Source: Saprospiraceae bacterium (GTDB lineage Bacteria; Bacteroidota; Bacteroidia; Chitinophagales; Saprospiraceae). Taken from it: a stretch of 64,000 nt of DNA. The DNA is taken from the NCBI GenBank assembly GCA_016713025.1, contig JADJPZ010000004.1, positions 1,798,001 through 1,862,000 on the forward strand, given 5' to 3'. The stretch's first letter is position 1. The number at the start of each line of letters is the position of its first letter. This document shows, piece after piece, positions 18,809 to 27,010 of the stretch. The notes below the pieces were generated by a model that made no database searches, was not told the origin of the DNA, and saw only the letters and a program-made list of their open reading frames with translations. Both the position numbers and the translations under genes were made by a program.

Positions 18809-19900
18809 TCAGTGTTCTACTTTTACTATTCTGGTAGGCTCATAAAGTTGATTTCTCATTTCTACCTGCTTTACCAAATTACCTGCAAGATGTCTAAATA
18901 CCGGATAGAGATAGCCTTTAGTATCAGCAGCAGCGGGGATTCCGGTATCCCCGGCTTCTCTCACACTCTGAATGATAGGTATCTGAGCCAACATTTCAGA
19001 CTGTGACATAGATGCAAGTCTGGTTCCTCCTCCCTTTCCAAAAATGTAATATTTATTTTCAGGTAACTCTTCAGGTGTAAACCAACTCATGTTTTCCACT
19101 ACTCCAAGGATCGGAACATTGACATTCTGGAGTAAAAACATATTCATCGCTTTTACTGCATCTATGACAGATACTTCTTGAGGTGTGGTCACGATCAAAG
19201 CTCCTGTAACCGGCACCGTCTGTACTAATGTCAACTGGATGTCACCTGTTCCCGGCGGTAAATCAATGATGAGAAAATCAAGCTCTGGCCAAAGACAATC
19301 GTTTATAAACTGCCTTAATAAACCTCCTAATCTTGGTCCTCTTAACACTACTGCTTGTTCAGGCTCAACTATAAATCCTATAGAAATGACGTGCACTCCA
19401 TGCGCCATCAAAGGAATGATCTTGTGTTTGCCATATAATAATTCTACTTTGGGTCTTTGGCCGACAAGGCCCATCATAGTAGGTATCGATGGTCCATACA
19501 AATCTGCATCAATTAGGCCTACCCTATATCCTTCGTTGGCAAGTGCCACTGCAAGGTTGACGGACACAGTGGATTTTCCCACTCCACCTTTACCTGATGC
19601 CACGGCAATCACATTTTTTACCTGCGGCAATACCGTATCCGTAGTTTCTGTGCCTTCAGATTTTATTTTGAGGTGGATATGCACCTGTGCATCAGGATAT
19701 ATGTGTTGTATCTGCTCCATACAGGCGAAATTCAGTGCTGATTTCAATTCAGAATCGTTGGATTTTAAAACTATAGAAAAAGCCACACTTTGTCCATCCA
19801 CCCTAAAGTCCTCCACCATTTTGGCGGAGATGATATCATTGCCTGTTTTAGGGTCTTTGACGTTTCGCAGAGCTAGCAGTATTGCGTTATGGTCTATCAT
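18809..19900 (-). CDS. Mrp/ApbC family Fe-S carrier ATPase
   Basis: Mrp/ApbC proteins are P-loop ATPases that carry Fe-S clusters to apoproteins. The 363-residue protein has an N-terminal DUF59/MIP18-like domain (about residues 1-95), then the deviant Walker A GKGGVGKS (103-110), DADLYGPSIP, VLRGPRLGGLLRQF and DLPPGTGD. The CxxC cluster motif that follows ENMS in E. coli ApbC is absent here; the segment reads ENMSWFTPEELPENKYY, as is common in Bacteroidota. The start at ATG 19900 gives a family-like N terminus. It is divergent from the RibF fusion gene. Confidence 0.9.
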   Translation of the reverse strand: MIDHNAILLALRNVKDPKTGNDIISAKMVEDFRVDGQSVAFSIVLKSNDSELKSALNFACMEQIQHIYPDAQVHIHLKIKSEGTETTDTVLPQVKNVIAVASGKGGVGKSTVSVNLAVALANEGYRVGLIDADLYGPSIPTMMGLVGQRPKVELLYGKHKIIPLMAHGVHVISIGFIVEPEQAVVLRGPRLGGLLRQFINDCLWPELDFLIIDLPPGTGDIQLTLVQTVPVTGALIVTTPQEVSVIDAVKAMNMFLLQNVNVPILGVVENMSWFTPEELPENKYYIFGKGGGTRLASMSQSEMLAQIPIIQSVREAGDTGIPAAADTKGYLYPVFRHLAGNLVKQVEMRNQLYEPTRIVKVEH

Positions 19901-19979
19901 ACATCATTTTTTGCACATGTATAAGGTTAATAACTTGTCAATTGTTCACAAACAGACTAAGAAATATAAGCAAAATTTA

Positions 19980-19987
19980 TAATTTTG
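19980..19987 (+). promoter_or_regulatory. Possible -7 promoter box for the ribF fusion gene
   Basis: TAATTTTG matches TAnnTTTG and lies 33 bp before the preferred ATG at 20021. It overlaps the start of a longer reading of the frame, which supports the shorter start. Confidence 0.35.
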
Positions 19988-20020
19988 TCTCCTGAATTTC
20001 TATTTAGATACCCGATCTAC

Positions 20021-22009
20021 ATGAACATATATAAAAATATCAACGATCTCCCCGCATTTAAAAACCCGGTCATTACGATTGGTTCTTTCGATGGAGTACA
20101 TGCCGGACATCAGAAGATATTGTTGAGAGTGAAAACTCTGGCCGACGAAATCAATGGCGAAAGTGTGGTGATCACTTTTTTTCCACACCCGAGAAAAATC
20201 ATTGACCCAAGAGAACAAGGACTATCAGTACTCAATACACTCGATGAAAAAATTGAACAGATATCGTCATTGGGTATTGGAAATATTGTTATAGTACCTT
20301 TTACATTTGAATTTTCAAGACTTTCTCCAAGAGAATATATTGAAAAATTCATCATAGGATGTTTTCATCCTAAATATATCGTGATAGGTTATGATCATAA
20401 ATTCGGACTCAACAGGGCAGGTGATATCCACCTTTTTAAAGACTACGAGAATAAAGGACATTTTCATGTTATAGAAATTCCCAGACAAGAAGTGGATGAA
20501 GTCACCGTCAGCAGTACTAAAATCAGAAGTGCCATCCTTACAGGAAAGATTGAAGATGCATCGTTACTTCTGAATCATCCGTATGTGCTTACCGGCAAGG
20601 TCATTCATGGAGATAAATTAGGTACAAAATTAGGTTACCCGACAGCCAATCTTTACATCTCAGAAAAAGAAAAACTCATACCAATGGAGGGAGTTTATGC
20701 TGTCAAAACCGAAATAGAAGGTGAAGAATTTAATGGAATGATGTACATCGGAAAAAAACCTACAGTATCAGAACAAGCCGGTATCAATATCGAAATCAAC
20801 ATCTTTGACTTCAATCAAAATATCTATGATAAGACAATCAAGATCAATATTATAAAATATCTTCGCAACGATATTAAGTTTGATACTTTGGATCAGTTGA
20901 AAGAACAATTGGCCATTGATGAAAAAAATGCCCTCATAGCACTGGACTCTCTAAAAACTTTTGAAAAAAAATATCCGATAGTCACAGTTGCCATACTCAA
21001 CTATAATGGGTCAGAGCTACTGGAATCATACCTTCCAATGATTGAATTTTCATCAGAAAAATATGAATTTGACATTTTGGTTATTGACAACAAATCTGAA
21101 GACCTGTCCATTGATTTTGTAAAAGAGTGGTATCCTGAAATCAGAGTTGCTGAACTATCAAAAAACTATGGGTTTGCTGATGGATATAATAAAGGACTCA
21201 AAGATGTCCAAACTGATTATGTGGTGATCATTAATTCAGATGTTTTAGTTACAGAAAATTGGCTAGACCCCATCATTGAAGCATTTGAGACTGACAAAGA
21301 ATTAGGTATAGTGCAACCCATGATATTATCTATCGAGGATAAAACCAAATTTGAATATGCAGGTGCCGCCGGCGGTTATATTGACGTATTTGGTTACCCA
21401 TTTTGCAGAGGGCGTATTTTCAACCATATAGAGTCAAACGAAAATCAATATGATGATGATGCAGAAATATTTTGGGCCAGTGGTGCAGCATTAGTTTGCA
21501 GAACAAAAGTTTTTAAATCCTTAGGTGGATTTGATGGAAGTTTTTTTGCACATCAGGAAGAGATTGATCTTTGCTGGAGATTCAGGCAAGCTGGCTACAA
21601 CATCAAATGTATTAGCGCAAGTAAGGTCTATCATTTAGGCGGAGGAACCTTAGATTATAATAATCCCAAAAAAGACTTTTTGAACTTCAGAAACAACCTT
21701 TATCTTTTAACTAAAAACGAACACCTCATCAATCTCTTGTGGCTTATTCCTGCTAAGCTAATATTGGATGGGGTAGCTGGCATGAAATTTTTATTAGACG
21801 GAAAATTTAGGTCAACCATAGCTATCATAAAGGCTCACATGTCGTATTACAAACACTTGCCATTGGTCTTTGAACGTCGAAATCTGGAACAGAATCTTAT
21901 ATTTCGTAATAAAATTAACAAACCCGATCTGAACGGGATTTTTTTTGGATCCATAGTCTGGAAATACTATATCGAAAGAATAAAAAAATTTACTGACCTA
22001 AATTTCTGA
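20021..22009 (+). CDS. ribF: RibF (riboflavin kinase/FAD synthetase) fused to a family 2 glycosyltransferase
   Basis: Residues 1 to about 315 form a complete bifunctional RibF. The adenylyltransferase part has GSFDGVHAGH (21-30), FFPHPR and STKIRSAI; the kinase part has GDKLGTKLGYPTAN and MEGVYAV. It ends in the usual LKEQLAIDEKNALIAL helix. From about residue 318 a GT-A glycosyltransferase follows in the same frame: VTVAILNYNG, VIDNKS, NYGFADGYNKG, VIINSDV, WASGAALVCRT, HQEEIDLCWR and a hydrophobic C-terminal region. Total 662 residues. FAD synthesis joined to a membrane-associated sugar transferase is unexpected. The link lies at a TTTTGAAAAAAAA tract (20960-20971), so an indel that fused two genes is possible. 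Confidence 0.85.
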   Translation: MNIYKNINDLPAFKNPVITIGSFDGVHAGHQKILLRVKTLADEINGESVVITFFPHPRKIIDPREQGLSVLNTLDEKIEQISSLGIGNIVIVPFTFEFSRLSPREYIEKFIIGCFHPKYIVIGYDHKFGLNRAGDIHLFKDYENKGHFHVIEIPRQEVDEVTVSSTKIRSAILTGKIEDASLLLNHPYVLTGKVIHGDKLGTKLGYPTANLYISEKEKLIPMEGVYAVKTEIEGEEFNGMMYIGKKPTVSEQAGINIEINIFDFNQNIYDKTIKINIIKYLRNDIKFDTLDQLKEQLAIDEKNALIALDSLKTFEKKYPIVTVAILNYNGSELLESYLPMIEFSSEKYEFDILVIDNKSEDLSIDFVKEWYPEIRVAELSKNYGFADGYNKGLKDVQTDYVVIINSDVLVTENWLDPIIEAFETDKELGIVQPMILSIEDKTKFEYAGAAGGYIDVFGYPFCRGRIFNHIESNENQYDDDAEIFWASGAALVCRTKVFKSLGGFDGSFFAHQEEIDLCWRFRQAGYNIKCISASKVYHLGGGTLDYNNPKKDFLNFRNNLYLLTKNEHLINLLWLIPAKLILDGVAGMKFLLDGKFRSTIAIIKAHMSYYKHLPLVFERRNLEQNLIFRNKINKPDLNGIFFGSIVWKYYIERIKKFTDLNF

Positions 22010-22015
22010 TTTGTT

Positions 22016-22747
22016 TTGAATTATAAGGACCTTAAAATTATTTTCGAGGATGATGATTTGCTTGTTGTTGACAAGCCTGCTGGCGTATTGACCATCCAGG
22101 ATAGGTTCAATCCGCAGATACCCAATCTTTCCGGAATCTTAAAAAAGTTATATCCTGAAATTATTCCTGTTCATAGATTGGATAAGTTTACGAGTGGTGT
22201 GAACGTATTTGCAAAAAATGCAGAAAGTCATAAAATCCTTTCGGTAGCATTTCAGTCCCGGGAAGTTGAAAAATACTATTATGCCTTAACGGATGGTGTA
22301 CCATCACCGGAAAGTGGCAGAATCGATGTTCCTCTGGCAGAATCAACCGTCACAAGAGGTAAAATGCTGGCACATCCAAGAGGTAAAGAATCCGTCACAG
22401 ATTATAAAATTGTCAAAAATTTTAAATCCTATTCTCTGCTATACATCAGGATTTATACAGGCAGGACGCATCAGATACGTGTACACATGCAATACTTGGG
22501 CAATCCATTGATTGTGGATCCACTATATGGTAACAGAGAAGCTTTCTTCCTATCTGAAATCAAACAAAAAAAATTCAACCTTGGTAAATTTGAAGAAGAA
22601 AAACCGCTGATAACAAGACAACCGCTACACGCTGAAAAAATAGTCCTGATCCATCCTGTGAACAAAAAAAAGCTTGAGTTCGTATCACCCTTGCCTAAAG
22701 ACATTCAGGCTGTAATCAACCAAATGGAAAAATGGATTAAAATGTAG
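22016..22747 (+). CDS. RluA-family pseudouridine synthase
   Basis: The protein converts uridine to pseudouridine in rRNA or tRNA. The catalytic motif is HRLDKFTSGV (H53, R54, L55, D56), with LVVDKPAGVLTI upstream and GRTHQIRVHMQYLGNPLIVDPLYG downstream, all family hallmarks. The length of 243 residues is that of a domain without an S4 domain, so the exact target cannot be assigned. The start is a TTG at 22016, because an in-frame TGA lies 9 bp upstream and no ATG or GTG precedes the conserved region. It begins 6 bp after the RibF fusion gene ends. Confidence 0.88.
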   Translation: MNYKDLKIIFEDDDLLVVDKPAGVLTIQDRFNPQIPNLSGILKKLYPEIIPVHRLDKFTSGVNVFAKNAESHKILSVAFQSREVEKYYYALTDGVPSPESGRIDVPLAESTVTRGKMLAHPRGKESVTDYKIVKNFKSYSLLYIRIYTGRTHQIRVHMQYLGNPLIVDPLYGNREAFFLSEIKQKKFNLGKFEEEKPLITRQPLHAEKIVLIHPVNKKKLEFVSPLPKDIQAVINQMEKWIKM

Positions 22748-22954
22748 CCTTAATCTTCCTTTACTATTTTTATCAAAGATTTGTGCTTCTATTTTGAAAA
22801 ATTCTATAACTTTGACTTATAGTTTGGATTTTTGTGCTTTTAATAACATGTGACGTACAATTAATATCATTTTATATCAGCACCTGAATTCAAATTAATT
22901 CACCTTGTCGGACTCAATCTAATATCTTTTGAATATAACTTACATAAATGCAGC

Positions 22955-23593
22955 ATGGGTAGATTATTAAGAATTTCAATACATGCATTTTTCATCCTTG
23001 TCTTATATTTCTGGATTACTGCCATTCTAAAATCAGAATCAGAAAACAAAAATAGTCTAAACTCTAAAGATACTATTCAAAATAATACAGGAGATTTGCA
23101 AGTTTCTGATTCTACTGCATCAGGATTGGCAACAGACAGTGTTTCATTAATAAATGATGATGATCTGGATGGTGAAAATATCGATTACAATGATATTGAC
23201 AAAAAAGTAGACGCCCTAAAAGGGCATAAAAAAACTACTAGTCCATCTGATACAAAGAATGAAAATATCGATACTAAGGCACTTGAAAAAAAACCTAATG
23301 TAAATGCAGACACCAGACCAAAACCTAAGATTTCTACTGGAAATACACAAGCAAACATAGGTGACGGAGGTAGTTTTATGGTCATTTGCGGCAGTTATCT
23401 TCTTAAAGAAAATGCAGACAAAATGGTGCAAAAGTTAAAAAAAATGGGGTATACCAATGCAAAAGTTCTGATATTTGACGGGGCTGGTTATCATTCAGCT
23501 ATTGCAGCACAGTTCTCCTCACAAGCAGAAGCACAAAAGGAATCTGCATCATTGAAGAAAAATGGAATTGATTGTTTTGTGAAGACCAGATGA
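22955..23593 (+). CDS. SPOR-domain protein with N-terminal membrane anchor
   Basis: Residues 5-24 form one transmembrane helix (LRISIHAFFILVLYFWITAI). A long polar, Ser/Asp/Lys-rich linker (about residues 25-140) follows, and the last 70 residues are a SPOR domain (FMVICGSYLLKENADKMVQK, then YTNAKVLIFD and a final DCFVKTR). SPOR domains bind denuded peptidoglycan glycan strands, often at the division site, so the protein is an inner-membrane anchored periplasmic factor. It has no SPOR partner or cell-division gene next to it. The 207-bp gap upstream shows nothing clear. Confidence 0.85.
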   Translation: MGRLLRISIHAFFILVLYFWITAILKSESENKNSLNSKDTIQNNTGDLQVSDSTASGLATDSVSLINDDDLDGENIDYNDIDKKVDALKGHKKTTSPSDTKNENIDTKALEKKPNVNADTRPKPKISTGNTQANIGDGGSFMVICGSYLLKENADKMVQKLKKMGYTNAKVLIFDGAGYHSAIAAQFSSQAEAQKESASLKKNGIDCFVKTR

Positions 23594-23704
23594 GTATTGA
23601 TTTGAAATGAATTAGTCAGTTGCTCTGCTATGATTACTGTGCCTGTGCCTTCATTTTGTTAGCTTACTACAAGGGCAAACTATCGAATATGTGATAAATA
23701 GATT

Positions 23705-25024
23705 ATGAACAAATTTGATAAAATAAACACACTAAAAAAAGAATTTGAGACACTCAACATCTCTGACCACGATCGACGGAGATTGGATGAGAAATTCCGC
23801 CTGGAATTTAGTTATAATTCTAATCATCTTGAAGGAAATACTATCACCTACTTAGATACAAAAGCCCTTTTGCTCAAGGATATTGTGGCCAATAGCTATA
23901 CATTTAGGGAAATGGAAGAAATGAAAGCTCATGATACAGCTTTCGCATTGGTAAAGGAATGGGCAGTAAGCCGAGATCGTGACATCAGTCAAGTAGATAT
24001 TAAGGAATTAAACAAACTCATACTTGTCAAAGACTTTTGGAAGGATGCACAAACACCTGATGGTCTGCCTGTAAGGAGAATAATAAAGGTAGGCGAATAT
24101 AAAGAAATGCCAAATTCAGTTAGATTGGCAAATGGTGAAATTTTCCATTATGCTGAACCTTTTGAAGTACCCGCCAAAATGCAGGAACTATTGGATTGGT
24201 ACAATGATAAAAAATCGGGTTTACATCCGATAGCTTTATCAGCTATTTTTCATCATAAGTTTGTGCTTATCCATCCATTTGATGATGGTAATGGCAGGAT
24301 TTCCAGGCTTATGATGAACTTTATTTTACTTCGGTTCGGCTATCCACCTTTAGTAATCAGATCAGTGGACAAAACCAAGTATTTAAATGCATTGAGATTG
24401 GCAGATGTGGGAGATCGTGAAGCATTCATTGACTATATAGCTGACCAAGTGATATGGAGCCTTGAAATATCTATCAAGGCCGCAAAAGGCGAAAGTATAG
24501 AAGAACCAAATGATTGGGAAAAAGAATTGAGTATTTTGGCAAAATCAAATGATACCATTCCAGAAAGGAAAACGTTAGAAGTTACAGTTTTGAGATTTAT
24601 GGATAGTTTTTTTCCGTTATTTCGGGCCATAAAAGAAAAAGCTGAAGGACAATTAAATCACCTTTTTGAACAAGTTCAAATTAATATCTTATTAGACAAT
24701 AGAGAACTAAATGCTTTCCTCCAAAATGAACATGCCAATTTTGACAATTTGAAAATAAATGTTCTTAAAGAAGATCATGTTCAAATATTGAGTTTGAAGA
24801 TATCTTTGCTAAGATATAAAAAAAATAAGTTAGACATATTTGATATAAATAATCATATTCAAATCAAAATAAACACTTATCAATATGAGATTACTTTTGC
24901 AGGAAATAAAGAATTGAAACTAAATAAACTATACAGTGAAAAACTTTCAGATCAAGAAATCGAAACAATCGTGAATGAATGGGGCAAACAAGTGGTTGAT
25001 GAAATCAAAAAGAATATAAAATAA
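23705..25024 (+). CDS. Fic-family protein (probable AMPylase), class II inhibitory motif
   Basis: The Fic core carries HPFDDGNGR (from H190), the motif that binds ATP and transfers AMP to a target hydroxyl group. An N-terminal inhibitory helix is present, SNHLEG (S39 to G44), which matches the (S/T)xxxE(G/N) motif of class II Fic proteins. The core domain is followed by a C-terminal region of about 180 residues, rich in Lys, Asn and Ile, that is not recognised. The protein has 439 residues and no signal peptide. No antitoxin gene is adjacent, in line with self-inhibition in cis. Targets are unknown. Confidence 0.88.
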   Translation: MNKFDKINTLKKEFETLNISDHDRRRLDEKFRLEFSYNSNHLEGNTITYLDTKALLLKDIVANSYTFREMEEMKAHDTAFALVKEWAVSRDRDISQVDIKELNKLILVKDFWKDAQTPDGLPVRRIIKVGEYKEMPNSVRLANGEIFHYAEPFEVPAKMQELLDWYNDKKSGLHPIALSAIFHHKFVLIHPFDDGNGRISRLMMNFILLRFGYPPLVIRSVDKTKYLNALRLADVGDREAFIDYIADQVIWSLEISIKAAKGESIEEPNDWEKELSILAKSNDTIPERKTLEVTVLRFMDSFFPLFRAIKEKAEGQLNHLFEQVQINILLDNRELNAFLQNEHANFDNLKINVLKEDHVQILSLKISLLRYKKNKLDIFDINNHIQIKINTYQYEITFAGNKELKLNKLYSEKLSDQEIETIVNEWGKQVVDEIKKNIK

Positions 25025-25152
25025 AAAACCTGTTCAACTTAGCTTCCAGAATACAATGAAATATCGGGAGATATTTGTCCTCAGTTATTCGAAATTTAGC
25101 GAAATTTGCACACTATTATTTACTTTTATGTTTATTGCTTAATATAAGAAAA

Positions 25153-25869
25153 ATGTGCGGAAGATCTTCCCTTACTAAGACCGAAAAAGAAATCGAAGAG
25201 CGATTTAAAGCGACTTTTTACAGCGAAGAGCTGGAAAGGTACAATCCTCTGCCCAATTTTAACGTCGCTCCCACGCAAATGCATCCGATCATAACATCCG
25301 AAGACCCAAGCCACCTCCACTTATTCAAATGGGGACTCGTACCTTTTTGGTCAAAAGACAGTAAATCTGGTGCTAAGATGATCAATGCCAGGTTAGAAAC
25401 ACTTGATGAAAAGGCTGCCTTCAAATCGCTATTGAACGCAAAAAGATGTATTGTCCCTATGGATGGATTTTATGAATGGAAGACAGATGGAAAACATAAA
25501 GCACCTTTCAGGATCGTCACCAAAGACCAGGCCATATTTGCCGTAGCAGGTTTGTGGGATTGCTGGAAATCGCCCGATACAGGGGAACTCATATACACTT
25601 ATACTGTGATTACTGGCCCTCCCAATAGCTTGATGGAACAAGTACATAACAGAATGCCGGCAATTCTGCTTCCAGAAAATGAAAAACTCTGGCTGGACCC
25701 GGTTATTAAACCACATGAAGCACTCCAATTACTAATACCCTACCCTTCGGAAAGTATGGAAGTATATCCGGTATCCGATAAAGTAAATAGTGTCAGAATA
25801 AATGAGCCTTCTCTTATAGTACCCGTAAAAAATGAGCCTAAACCAATTCAGACAAGTTTATTCTTTTGA
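25153..25869 (+). CDS. SRAP/YedK-family abasic-site DNA-protein crosslinking protein
   Basis: The SRAP family (YedK in E. coli, HMCES in humans) forms a thiazolidine bond with abasic sites in single-stranded DNA and so protects them. Cys2 (MCGR) is the nucleophile after Met removal. NARLET, E108 in GFYEW and H165 in VHNRMP complete the active site, and the WGLVPFW block is typical. The frame extends upstream to 25075, but the ATG at 25153 puts Cys at position 2, as required. Length 239 residues. It follows the Fic gene on the same strand. Confidence 0.93.
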   Translation: MCGRSSLTKTEKEIEERFKATFYSEELERYNPLPNFNVAPTQMHPIITSEDPSHLHLFKWGLVPFWSKDSKSGAKMINARLETLDEKAAFKSLLNAKRCIVPMDGFYEWKTDGKHKAPFRIVTKDQAIFAVAGLWDCWKSPDTGELIYTYTVITGPPNSLMEQVHNRMPAILLPENEKLWLDPVIKPHEALQLLIPYPSESMEVYPVSDKVNSVRINEPSLIVPVKNEPKPIQTSLFF

Positions 25870-26168
25870 CAAAAGTGCATTATCCTTACATCACAGCTGA
25901 TTTGAACTCGTATTGACGATAAAAAGGCAGTATATTGAACTTTATTAACACTATTAAAAAGGTCGTATGTATAAAGAATCTTTTTAATCCTGTTTAGCAA
26001 CCCAAAGTATCTTAAAACGTCTGTAAATCCTTTGTAATCGACTGTTTGTCGATTTTTATATCTGGAATGATGACATTTCACCACTTTTGAGAACTAATTT
26101 GCATGACCGCATGTTAAAGGTCGAGTTTAAATCACATTATTTATCATCTTCTAAAAACAATTAAAAAA
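25870..26168. other. Intergenic spacer with a weak hairpin
   Basis: No gene was seen in these 299 bases. A short hairpin with a T run (AATCGAC 26036-26042, GTCGATT 26048-26054, then TTT) could end transcription of the SRAP gene or of a leader. The region before the LolA-like gene is very AT-rich. Confidence 0.4.
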
Positions 26169-26918
26169 ATGAATTTCAAAAAAATGCTATTTTTCGGATC
26201 TTTTATGATCATAGGTCATTGTATATTTGCTCAGACTGCAGATGAAATCATCAATAAATATTTTGAAAGTACCGGAGGTCGTGATGCCTGGTCTAAAATC
26301 ACTACAATGAAATCAACAGTCCTGGTTAAAACCCAAGGTATGGAATTGCCCGCAGTTATACTTTCAAAACCTATGAAACAAAAAGTTGAAATAACCTTCC
26401 AGGGACTTTCAATAGTTCAACCTGCTTTTGATGGTGAAACCGGTTGGCAGACTAACTTTATGACCATGAAAGCCGAAAAAATGGAAGCTGAAGACAATGC
26501 CATATCAAAAGCAGAATTTGGTGACTTTCCTGATCCGTTCTTAAAATATAATGAAAAAGGATATAAAGCAGAACTTCAGGGTTCTGAAACTGTAGAAGGA
26601 ACAGATTGTTTCAAAATCAAATTAACAAAAAAACCAGTCATGATTGACGGCAAAGAAGAGGAAAACGCTTCCATTTACTTTTTTGACAAGGAAAACTTTG
26701 TACCCATCATGGTACGAAATGTGGTAAAAAAAGGTCCGGCTAAAGGTAAATCATCTGAAACAGTGATGTCAGATTATCAGGAAGTCAATGGTTTAATGAT
26801 GCCCTTCACAATGGATCAAAAATTTGAAGGTACTACCCAAGCCAGCATTGCTATAAAGACTATTGAGCTGAATGTGGCCATAGATGACAGTGTATTTAAG
26901 TTTCCGGAAGGAAATTAA
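26169..26918 (+). CDS. LolA-like periplasmic/outer membrane lipoprotein-sorting protein
   Basis: An N-terminal signal peptide (MNFKKMLFFGSFMIIGHCIFAQ) is followed by TADEIINKYFESTGGRDAW, the start common to a Bacteroidota family related to LolA. The rest alternates strand-like stretches (SKPMKQKVEITFQG, DCFKIKLTKKP, MVRNVVKKG), consistent with a half-barrel that binds lipid. The length is 249 residues. A transport or lipid-chaperone role is inferred from the fold family and is not specific. A clear terminator follows at 26939, so this is a single-gene unit. Confidence 0.75.
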   Translation: MNFKKMLFFGSFMIIGHCIFAQTADEIINKYFESTGGRDAWSKITTMKSTVLVKTQGMELPAVILSKPMKQKVEITFQGLSIVQPAFDGETGWQTNFMTMKAEKMEAEDNAISKAEFGDFPDPFLKYNEKGYKAELQGSETVEGTDCFKIKLTKKPVMIDGKEEENASIYFFDKENFVPIMVRNVVKKGPAKGKSSETVMSDYQEVNGLMMPFTMDQKFEGTTQASIAIKTIELNVAIDDSVFKFPEGN

Positions 26919-26938
26919 TTAAAATATCCTACTATCAG

Positions 26939-26978
26939 AAAGATAACTACCATGTAATAAGGTAGTTATCTTTTTATT
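26939..26978 (+). terminator. Rho-independent terminator after the LolA-like gene
   Basis: The arms AAAGATAACTACC (26939-26951) and GGTAGTTATCTTT (26961-26973) pair perfectly over 13 bp with a 9-base loop, followed by a T-rich tail. Confidence 0.85.
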
Positions 26979-27010
26979 TTAACAATTCTCAATTCCAAAA
27001 TACAATTTTT

